Under the pieces are notes generated by a model. It was not told the DNA's origin. It saw only the letters and a program-made list of their open reading frames with translations, and searched no databases. Both the position numbers and the translations under genes were made by a program. Below are positions 56,627 through 64,000 of a DNA stretch of 64,000 nt, piece after piece. How positions within the stretch are numbered: the first letter of the stretch is position 1; every line of letters starts with the position of its first letter. The stretch is from contig QCSL01000003.1 of assembly GCA_003209165.1 (NCBI GenBank), positions 19,032 to 83,031 of the forward strand, read 5' to 3'. The stretch is from Synechococcus sp. AG-670-B23. GTDB lineage: Bacteria > Cyanobacteriota > Cyanobacteriia > PCC-6307 > Cyanobiaceae.

Positions 56627-59134
56627 ATGGCTACTTCCTACCAATTGCCTTCTGATTTTGAAGTATTCGATGGAGGAGTACCGGCTTCGAATGGTCATCC
56701 GAAGAGGGGTTTGCCGCGTTTCGTTGACAGAGTTCTTCATGCATCGAAGCATCGATTGAGATTTAGCGTTGAATCCGATTTTGGAGACTTTGATAATTTC
56801 GAGCGTCATCTGCATTCTCTTCCTAGCGTTCTTCGCGTACGCTCAAACAAGTGGGCTTGTTGTTACGTCATTGTTTTTAAAGAGGATTCAGCAACTGACC
56901 CACTTCAGTGGTTGCTTGCTTTGCCTCAGCTTAAGAGCGACATCCCTGTTGTGTCTGAAGCTAATGGGTCGTCTTCGTCTTCGTCTTCGTCTTCATCTTC
57001 TATCGAAGGAATTGGTGAGGATGATGAGGAAAAATTTGTTCCGACGCGCATCATTTTGCCCGTCTGCTCCTTAGGTTTGGCCATTCTGGCTGGACCTCTT
57101 TCGCTTCCTCCTTTGGCGATAGGCATTTTTATCATCGGTTCGGCGCATCTCAGCTTCAGGCGTGCCTGGTCTGGTCTCAAACATGAAAAGAAAATCAACG
57201 TAGATTTTCTCGATGCATTGGCTGTTCTTCTGCACAGCCTCGAGGGATTCCTTCTCGGGCCAGCGATGATGATAACGATGATTGAGGGCGGTGAGGCAGT
57301 TCGTGATGCGACCCAGCGAATTGCTCATTCCTCCAACACTGATCTTGTCTCCAGTCTCCAGTCGGATGTCCGTTTGATTACTGACGAAGGTGAAGTGATT
57401 GTTTCCAGCTTTGACCTGTCTCCAGGAGATCGAGTGTCATTCCTCCCCGGCGACAAGATTCCCATTGATGGTGTGATCATGTCTGGTGAAGCATCACTTG
57501 ATGTTGTCAAACTGACTGGTGAGTCTGTTCCGAGAATCTCGGGTCCTGGAGATGAGATTCTTGCTGGTTTTATAGTTCTTGAAGGGAATTTGGTTGTCAC
57601 GACAACGGCTGTTGGCGATGACACAAGGGTTGGTCAAATCACAAAGATGATTGAATCGGCGCCTGTGTTCGACACACGCGTCGGCAATTTTGCTGCCAAC
57701 ATCGCTAACCGCTTTGTATTGCCAACACTTGCTCTCGCTGGAGTCTCGTTGCTCTTAAGTGCAGGCAATATCGCTCAGGCTGCATCACTTCTAATGTTTG
57801 ACCTTGGTACCGGGCTTCGTGTTTCTGTGCCAACTGCAATCATGGCTGCTTTGGCCCGTGCAGGTAGCCAGGGTCTTTTAATTCGGAGTGGTCGCGCCCT
57901 CGAGCAATTGGTTGACGTCGATGTGGTGGTCTTCGACAAGACTGGAACTCTCACGGAAGGACACCCTTCTGTAGTTCACTTCGCCATCTTTGATACTAAG
58001 GGCCGTCCCATCGAGACCGTCTCCGATGCTCGCCGCAAGGAACTCTTGCAACTTTCAACCTCTTTGGAGCAAGGGCTCAATCATCCAATTGCCAAGGCGA
58101 TTCGTGATTCTGCAGAGCATGAGAAGATCGATGTCATCCCCTGTGACGTTTGGGACTACAGGGTTGGCCGTGGTGTCGTTGCCAGTATCAATGGAAAACA
58201 AGCATTGCTTGGGAATTCCAAACTTCTTTTTGAGGAAGGAGTTGAAATCCCTTCAATCGAAGAGCACACCGATCTTGCTGTGGCGACACCGATCTACCTG
58301 GCCCTGGATGGGGTACTGGTAGGTATCCACTACGCTCTCGATCGTGTTAGGCCTGATACTCCAGATTTGATTGCGGAGCTTCATCGCCGCGGCATGGAGG
58401 CCCATATGCTTACCGGTGACATCGGCCCAGTGGCACATGCTGTGGCTGCAGAAATCGGGCTGAAGCCTGAAGAAGTGCATTCGGATGCACTTCCTGATCA
58501 GAAGGCTGAATTGGTCCAGCACTTCACCTCTCAAGGGAAGAAGGTTGTTTTCGTTGGAGATGGCATCAACGATTCCGCTGCACTGGCCTATGCAGATGTG
58601 TCAGTGTCCTTTGCCTCTGGAAGTGACTTAGCCAGGGAAACCGCCGATGTTGTTCTAACCAACGATCGCGTGTCCGATCTGATTGTGGCTCAGGATCTTG
58701 CCCGTCATACTTTTGCTCTCGTAAAGCAGAACATCGGGATTGTCGGTGTCCCGAACTTGTCTGCACTGGTCATTGGAACCTTCCTCCCTGTCAGCCCAAT
58801 CGCAGCCGTATTCCTTAACAACGGTTCTTGTTTGGTGGCCGCCGGCAATGCCATCAGAGCCCTGGGCTTTAAGGCCAAGGCACTACCGTCTGCAAACCCT
58901 TCCACGTGTAAAGATCTCGTTAATGTCGTGGCCTCTGATTTGGATCCCGATTCTCAGCCAATCCGTGATCTTGACCTCTCTGGGTTGGCAAAACGCGTTG
59001 GTCTGAGTTATCAGAAGATTTCGGCCCGAAGACGACGTTCTGATTTTAGCGATTGGATAGCTAAGCACGATCCAGACGGCCATGCTTGGGAATACTGTTC
59101 AAAGCGAAAATCTTTCTCGGTGATTGCAGCCTGA
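56627..59134 (+). CDS. CtpC-like heavy-metal P-type ATPase with HMA2-like N-terminus
   Basis: TGES, DKTGTLT, NHPIAKAI (HP locus), MLTGD, GDGINDSAAL motifs; N-terminal HASKHRLRFSV...; TM4 reads MFDLGTGLRVSVPTA. Confidence 0.93.
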   Translation: MATSYQLPSDFEVFDGGVPASNGHPKRGLPRFVDRVLHASKHRLRFSVESDFGDFDNFERHLHSLPSVLRVRSNKWACCYVIVFKEDSATDPLQWLLALPQLKSDIPVVSEANGSSSSSSSSSSSIEGIGEDDEEKFVPTRIILPVCSLGLAILAGPLSLPPLAIGIFIIGSAHLSFRRAWSGLKHEKKINVDFLDALAVLLHSLEGFLLGPAMMITMIEGGEAVRDATQRIAHSSNTDLVSSLQSDVRLITDEGEVIVSSFDLSPGDRVSFLPGDKIPIDGVIMSGEASLDVVKLTGESVPRISGPGDEILAGFIVLEGNLVVTTTAVGDDTRVGQITKMIESAPVFDTRVGNFAANIANRFVLPTLALAGVSLLLSAGNIAQAASLLMFDLGTGLRVSVPTAIMAALARAGSQGLLIRSGRALEQLVDVDVVVFDKTGTLTEGHPSVVHFAIFDTKGRPIETVSDARRKELLQLSTSLEQGLNHPIAKAIRDSAEHEKIDVIPCDVWDYRVGRGVVASINGKQALLGNSKLLFEEGVEIPSIEEHTDLAVATPIYLALDGVLVGIHYALDRVRPDTPDLIAELHRRGMEAHMLTGDIGPVAHAVAAEIGLKPEEVHSDALPDQKAELVQHFTSQGKKVVFVGDGINDSAALAYADVSVSFASGSDLARETADVVLTNDRVSDLIVAQDLARHTFALVKQNIGIVGVPNLSALVIGTFLPVSPIAAVFLNNGSCLVAAGNAIRALGFKAKALPSANPSTCKDLVNVVASDLDPDSQPIRDLDLSGLAKRVGLSYQKISARRRRSDFSDWIAKHDPDGHAWEYCSKRKSFSVIAA
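56969..57002 (+). repeat. In-frame (TCGTCT)n repeat encoding an 11-Ser linker in the P-ATPase
   Basis: tcgtct x4, tcatct, tct read directly. Confidence 0.92.
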
Positions 59135-59136
59135 TC

Positions 59137-59661
59137 ATGACCTCAAGGTTGGTTCTGAAGCACCAAACCCCAACACGCTGGCGCTTTTGTGTTGACTCCT
59201 CTGTTCCACTGAACTGGGCGCTGTTGCAACTGGATTTAGAGGATGCCTTCCCATCCCACCAGTGGTGTCTTCGGCTTAACCAATCCAAATGCCTGATTGT
59301 GATCAGCTCTAGATCATCTTTATCTATTAATCCAGACTATTCATTTGAGTTTGTCTACTCTGCGCTCGTCGATCAACTTAACCATCAAGGGTGCCAGTTG
59401 TCTACGATTCCACTGAGCAAGGTAGAGGTGCTCAAACCGTCTCCGAACCGCGTTTGGTTGAAGGTTCGGTCATTTCTCTATCCCGTTGTGAACGCATTCT
59501 CGGCTTCATTGTCCTTGGGATGTCTTCTATTGGCTTCTGTGGCATTTGCTCTTGGGCTGGTTGGCCTCTATCTCCCCCTGTTTCCAGGTCTGTTGATCAT
59601 GCTGCTCTCCACTTTTTTATTTGAAACTGCCCTGGACTTGCGTCGCCCCTTCGTTGCTTGA
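59137..59661 (+). CDS. HMA2-like domain protein with LPxxPG hydrophobic hairpin (second copy)
   Basis: LVLKHQTPTRWRFCVDSSVPLNWALLQLDLEDAFPSHQWCLRLNQSKCLIVIS; C-terminal GLVGLYLPLFPGLLIMLLSTFLFE; 2 nt after the P-ATPase stop. Confidence 0.65.
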   Translation: MTSRLVLKHQTPTRWRFCVDSSVPLNWALLQLDLEDAFPSHQWCLRLNQSKCLIVISSRSSLSINPDYSFEFVYSALVDQLNHQGCQLSTIPLSKVEVLKPSPNRVWLKVRSFLYPVVNAFSASLSLGCLLLASVAFALGLVGLYLPLFPGLLIMLLSTFLFETALDLRRPFVA

Positions 59662-59670
59662 AGTGATCCC

Positions 59671-61779
59671 ATGACGACTTCGATACTTGCTGATAACCCT
59701 TGGCAGATTCGCAGTGATTTGTATGGACGTCTCAGGATTTTTCATCCCGGTCTTTCAGACTCTCCCGGGTTACGTCGCCATTGCTCCGGTGTGCTTCATC
59801 GTACCCACTGGTTACTGAGCCACCGCATCAATGGCCTCTCTGGAACGCTTGTGCTTCGCTTTCCTGCCAACGAGCAAAACAAGATCGATCTATTGCTCAG
59901 GCGATGTTTTGTAGATCCTTTTGCAGATTCGAGCTTTGAGAGTCTGCTCTCAGCCGAATCGTCAACCACAGATATTGTCAGGAGTTCTCCTTTCCTATCG
60001 GCCTTAAAAACAGGTGCCACTTGTAGCTCGATTCTGCTGATTAACTCACTGGTGCCCTTTCCTCCTTTGGCATTGGGACTTGCGGCCACAATATTCTGTT
60101 TTCCTTTGTTGCGGGAGTTCTGGTCGCAGATGCGTGATCGCTGGTTGTCCAGCGGAAATGCTGTCGCTTCCTATCTGTTGCCATCCTCGTCTGTGGAAGT
60201 GGCTTTGTCGGCGACCCTGATCTCATCGGGCCTGGCTCAGGAGCTTCTGGTTGATAATCTACTTGGCAGCACGACGTCTGCTCTTCAGTCGTTGTCTAAG
60301 AACACCGATGGTTCCAGTCTCGAGTTCTTTGATTTTCTGGAGCGTTTCAAAACCTCGGTTTTTCTGTCGTGCGAGTCCCAAGAACAAAACGAGCCCCAGC
60401 TTGTTCCCATTGGTGATGTTCAGGTTGGTCAACGCTATGAAATCAACAATAAATGCCACATTTATTTAACATCGAAACTCGTTGAAGGTGAATTGGTTGT
60501 TTTGAATAATCTTGCTGATGGATCAAAGTTGCCATTCCGTGCTTGCCCTGGGTATCATCTTCCTTTCGGGGCTACTGTCCTACACGGAAGCGCCATCGCA
60601 GAAGTGACGACGGCTTTCGTTGATATTCCAGTATTTAAAATCCAAAACACCTTGTTTGAGGAGGAGTCTCTCACCGAATATCAGCAATCTGTGTCCTCTC
60701 TATATCGGTTATTTGTCCCTCCTATTCAGTTGGGATTAGCAGCTTGGTCATTGTTCAGTGGCTTCACAGAACGTGCGATTGGTGTTCTTGCTTTTAACCC
60801 TGCACAAGATTCCGAGCGCTCCCGAATGTCCTCGGCTGAAACCGCTCTAATTGATATGCGTCTCAATAGTGTGCATATATCCGATATTCGAGCACTGAAA
60901 ACCCTTTCCGATTTGAATACTCTTTTGATAAGTATTGATGCTCTTCAATATTTCGGAAATTATAGCTATTCAGAAATTCTTCCCTCTGTCACTTCAGCAC
61001 AGCCAGGCGACATGCTTCGTATGCTGAGTTCCGTTGCTGACTATTTGAGGGCAGACCCAACAACTGTTTTTTGGGGAGTTCTTGGAGCGCAGTCGGTGGA
61101 GGCTTGGCCTGTTGACCATTTGGAGATTACATCTGATCAACCTGAATGCTGTGCGTATAACGTTGATTTCAGCAATGGTAAATCTGTTCGGATTCAATTT
61201 TCGAACGATAGTGATGACGTGATAATTCGATTTGAAGGTCAAGCTGAGACATTGGGCTCTCTTCTTATTCGTTGGATTCCAGATCCTGATTACGATCAAA
61301 TGGTAAATGATCTGGCTTTTCTCGGTGTCTCTGTTCAAGTGGTTGGAACTCACGCCGCTCGCCTGCGAGAACCAAATAATCGCCTGTTGTCCGTCTCCAA
61401 GCGTCGTCAAGCAGGCGAAAAGGTGGCTTACCTCGGGAATGTCATTGATGACATTTCAGCCATGGCTGCTGCAGAAGTAGCAATCGGCTTTGAGGAGGAT
61501 CCCGATGGTTTTATTTCAAAAACGGTATGTGATGTCATTCTTGCAAGCGATCTTAATTGGCTGCCGCGTTTAATCGCTCTGGGCCGTAATTATGAGCGAT
61601 CAGTGCAGGTGAATACGAATCTTATCGTTAGTTCGTCTATCATTCTGACTCTCGCCGCTTTTGTGTTCACTTTGAATCCACTACAATTGATTTTTTTGTT
61701 TAATGCACCTGGTGTAATCGCTGAGTTGAATACGCTGAGATCGTTGTCTCCAAATTGCTCTCGTTTGAGATCTATTTAG
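59671..61779 (+). CDS. Catalytically degenerate P-type ATPase paralogue (pseudo-ATPase)
   Basis: Colinear with the upstream P-ATPase (RALKTLSDLNTLLISIDALQYFGN against RALEQLVDVDVVVFDKTGTLTEG; VAYLGNVIDDISAMAAAEVAIGF against VVFVGDGINDSAALAYADVSVSF), intact 702-codon frame. Confidence 0.85.
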   Translation: MTTSILADNPWQIRSDLYGRLRIFHPGLSDSPGLRRHCSGVLHRTHWLLSHRINGLSGTLVLRFPANEQNKIDLLLRRCFVDPFADSSFESLLSAESSTTDIVRSSPFLSALKTGATCSSILLINSLVPFPPLALGLAATIFCFPLLREFWSQMRDRWLSSGNAVASYLLPSSSVEVALSATLISSGLAQELLVDNLLGSTTSALQSLSKNTDGSSLEFFDFLERFKTSVFLSCESQEQNEPQLVPIGDVQVGQRYEINNKCHIYLTSKLVEGELVVLNNLADGSKLPFRACPGYHLPFGATVLHGSAIAEVTTAFVDIPVFKIQNTLFEEESLTEYQQSVSSLYRLFVPPIQLGLAAWSLFSGFTERAIGVLAFNPAQDSERSRMSSAETALIDMRLNSVHISDIRALKTLSDLNTLLISIDALQYFGNYSYSEILPSVTSAQPGDMLRMLSSVADYLRADPTTVFWGVLGAQSVEAWPVDHLEITSDQPECCAYNVDFSNGKSVRIQFSNDSDDVIIRFEGQAETLGSLLIRWIPDPDYDQMVNDLAFLGVSVQVVGTHAARLREPNNRLLSVSKRRQAGEKVAYLGNVIDDISAMAAAEVAIGFEEDPDGFISKTVCDVILASDLNWLPRLIALGRNYERSVQVNTNLIVSSSIILTLAAFVFTLNPLQLIFLFNAPGVIAELNTLRSLSPNCSRLRSI

Positions 61780-61800
61780 GGGGATTATCCAACCTTCTCT

Positions 61801-62403
61801 TTATGTTGCAAGAATTTTGACGCCTAGCGCGATAAAAAGAATGCCGCTACAAAAAGACAATTTCTTGTAGCTTAGGTGGTTCCTCAAGAGTTTTCCTGAT
61901 GAAACAGCTGCAATGGCGAGCAATATATTGGCTGCAACGGCCCCAGAAAAAATGCTTGAGGCAGAAATGTTTGGGCCTGCCGCTAGGGCTAATAGGGCTA
62001 GCTGAGTGCGATCCCCGAATTCAGCCAAGAAGGTTGTTGTAAATGAGTCACGAATGACAATTTCAGCCCCTTGGTCTCCCGCGTCGCACATTAATTTCTC
62101 CGATGTTAGTTTCGCGTCTATCTCAGGGTTTGAATGACATTGGTAGACCTGATTCAGCGCGAGTGCACCAAATGCTAAAAATGTAATTCCAGATACAAAT
62201 TTGACTGTATCTGTTGAGACCAAGGTGTTTAGCCATGCACCCATCCCGATCCAAAGTCCGGCTCCGATTGTGAGTGCAGACACGCTTCCAACAAAAACCC
62301 AACGGGCCTTGTGGCGTGCTGCTAAGGCTAGAGCGGTTAAAAATGATTTATCTCCGATGCCTGCCAGGGCTACGGTCGCAAAAGCAGTCGTAAACCCAGT
62401 CAC
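61801..62403 (-). CDS. UPF0016 (GDT1/Mnx-like) cation transporter (GTG start)
   Basis: Two repeat motifs: AGIGDKSFLTALALAARH and AEFGDRTQLALLALAA. Confidence 0.88.
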   Translation of the reverse strand: MTGFTTAFATVALAGIGDKSFLTALALAARHKARWVFVGSVSALTIGAGLWIGMGAWLNTLVSTDTVKFVSGITFLAFGALALNQVYQCHSNPEIDAKLTSEKLMCDAGDQGAEIVIRDSFTTTFLAEFGDRTQLALLALAAGPNISASSIFSGAVAANILLAIAAVSSGKLLRNHLSYKKLSFCSGILFIALGVKILAT

Positions 62404-62484
62404 TTGTACTGTTACATATATTTTTAAACTAAGGGGTTTTTCTTAATGGCAGCAGGTTAGTCAGGAACCTTGCATATTTTGATA

Positions 62485-63006
62485 TCAGCTCGCCTGTCGC
62501 GCTTTCCAGCTCAGGCGCTGCCCTGGTCGTGAAACCTTTTCAAATTCAAGTCCCATGCGCCTGAAGCCGACGGCTCCGTCGTCTAATGGTTCCAGTGATG
62601 GCAGTCGTTTGAGCTCCAGTAGCGAGCAAATTTCATGACTTGTCAGCTCGATTTCCGTCGATCGAAGTAGGTCAAGGACTTCAATTCTCTCTCTTAGTAA
62701 CCGTAGCTTCGAATACTTTTTGAACTCTTCGTCCACAGTTCCACCACCCTGATTACTTGTCACCATCAACTCATTGTTGGGAGTGGATGGTTCAACGGTG
62801 ACCACTTCAGCAACCAAGGGCTCTTGGGGATCGCTTCTGCCCAGGTGCTGATAGATGAGGCCAGTTTCCTCTTGTTTGATCCAGGTCCTCATCCCTTTGC
62901 GAACGGGCTGAATTCCCAATTCCCGGATTACCAGAAGCAGATCAACCCGTGATAGTCCAAGTGACGCCTCCAGGCTTCCTAGGCTGATCACAGCTTGCTG
63001 TTCCAT
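62485..63006 (-). CDS. Hypothetical protein, possibly DNA-binding
   Basis: SLGSLEASLGLSRVDLLLVIRELGIQPVRKGMRTWI resembles an HTH/MerR-like start; 173 aa intact frame. Confidence 0.5.
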   Translation of the reverse strand: MEQQAVISLGSLEASLGLSRVDLLLVIRELGIQPVRKGMRTWIKQEETGLIYQHLGRSDPQEPLVAEVVTVEPSTPNNELMVTSNQGGGTVDEEFKKYSKLRLLRERIEVLDLLRSTEIELTSHEICSLLELKRLPSLEPLDDGAVGFRRMGLEFEKVSRPGQRLSWKARQAS

Positions 63007-63073
63007 GACGATGCCTCACCAGGCATCTTGTAACACGTGTTTTGAGTTTTGCCTCTTGCTTGTTTCCGCCTCC

Positions 63074-63105
63074 AAAAAAGGCCTGAACCCATCTAGGTCC
63101 AGACC
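63074..63105 (-). terminator. Rho-independent terminator downstream of cysK
   Basis: Minus strand: GGTCTGGACC-TAGATG-GGTTCAGGCC followed by T6. Confidence 0.8.
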
Positions 63106-63145
63106 TGCCGCGATTGGATTGGCTTTTTGCTGAGGCCTTTGTCCT

Positions 63146-64000
63146 TCAGACAGCCACTGGCTGCTCGATAATGCCGGTCGGCACTTCAGCGAACATCACC
63201 GAGGAGAGGTAACGCTCAGCCAGGTCAGGCAGCACCACCACGATGGTTTTGCCGGCGTACTCATCTTTCTCAGCCAGGCGAATGGCGGCGGCAGCGGCGG
63301 CACCGCAGGAGATGCCCACCAGCAGGCCTTCCTCCTGGGCCAGGCGCAAGGCCATGGCTACGGACTCCTCGTTAGTCACCTGCTCCACCTTGTCGACCAC
63401 GGAAAGGTCGAGGTTTTTGGGGATGAAGCCGGCACCGATGCCCTGAATCTTGTGGGGACCGGGCTTGACGGCCTCACCTTTCATGGTCTGGGTGATCACT
63501 GGGCTGTTGGTGGGTTCAACGGCCACTGATTCGATCGCTTTGCCGGCCTCATTTTTGATGTAACGGGAGACGCCGGTGATAGTGCCGCCGGTGCCGACCC
63601 CGGCCACAAGCACATCAATGGTGCCATCACAGTCGTTCCAAATTTCAGGACCAGTGGTCTTGAAGTGGATCTCGGGATTGGCGGGATTGTCGAACTGTCC
63701 AGGCATGAAGTATTTCGCCGGATCGCTCTCGGCAATTTCCTTGGCCTTGGCGATCGCACCGGGCATGCCCTTGGCGGCCTCGGTGAGGATCAGTTCAGCA
63801 CCGAGCACAGCCATCACCCGACGCCGCTCGATCGACATCGACTCAGGCATCGTCAGGATCAGCTTGTAACCGCGGGCGGCGGCAGTGAAAGCTAGGGCAA
63901 TGCCGGTGTTGCCGGAGGTGGGCTCAACAATCACCTTGCCTTTGGTGAGCTTTCCGCTTTTTTCAGCGTCCCAAATCATGTTGGCGCCGATCCGGCACTT
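63146..64000 (-). CDS. cysK: Cysteine synthase A (N-terminus beyond the window)
   Basis: [20 protein letters not shown]...[18 protein letters not shown]...[11 protein letters not shown]; open at the window edge ([21 protein letters not shown]). Confidence 0.94.
   Translation of the reverse strand, partial: KCRIGANMIWDAEKSGKLTKGKVIVEPTSGNTGIALAFTAAARGYKLILTMPESMSIERRRVMAVLGAELILTEAAKGMPGAIAKAKEIAESDPAKYFMPGQFDNPANPEIHFKTTGPEIWNDCDGTIDVLVAGVGTGGTITGVSRYIKNEAGKAIESVAVEPTNSPVITQTMKGEAVKPGPHKIQGIGAGFIPKNLDLSVVDKVEQVTNEESVAMALRLAQEEGLLVGISCGAAAAAAIRLAEKDEYAGKTIVVVLPDLAERYLSSVMFAEVPTGIIEQPVAV

Noticed and set aside
1-64000. rRNA, tRNA, CRISPR array, insertion sequence or prophage
   Set aside because: No rRNA-like sequence, regularly spaced direct repeats, transposase/integrase or phage structural proteins noticed; tRNAs were sought only by eye in the intergenic gaps and tRNAscan-SE would be needed to exclude them.

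Overview
The window looks like a chromosomal segment of a marine picocyanobacterium (Synechococcus-like). This is inferred from gene content: PipX/PipY, Ycf35, LrtA-type HPF, cyanobacterial DUF families, and a biotin cluster with a BioC/BioK-like pair. Most of it is dense housekeeping sequence: rlmN, rsmG, bioA/D/C/F, a Ski2-like helicase, fumC, rfbABCD, dus, der, pipXY, sepF, proC, cobI, mtnD, recO, deoC, hpf, lipB, an acyl-CoA synthetase, pdhC, queA, beta-carbonic anhydrase and cysK. Two segments stand out as AT-richer and accessory-like. (1) 18.2-24.8 kb is a surface-polysaccharide region with a KpsM-like permease, a KpsE-like protein and an ABC ATPase that has lost its catalytic motifs, followed by large multi-domain glycosyltransferases and dTDP-rhamnose genes. 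(2) 52.1-62.4 kb is the strongest candidate for a little-described system. It holds a CtpC-like P-type ATPase with a non-CPx TM4 motif (FDLGTGLRVSVP), a full-length catalytically dead P-ATPase paralogue, two PacL/DUF5132-like small membrane proteins, two small HMA2-like proteins with an LPxxPG hairpin, an ArsA/Get3-like protein with a degenerate P-loop and HSP20-like C-terminus, a CPA1 antiporter, a DUF1345 protein and a UPF0016 transporter with an altered EGD motif. Three exported-protein genes are disrupted: an L,D-transpeptidase with a nonsense codon and a catalytic Cys-to-Phe change, a secreted ORF with an amber codon, and an exported ORF with a frameshift. No rRNA, tRNA, CRISPR array or insertion sequence was recognised. 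All family assignments come from reading the protein sequences; no database search was run.
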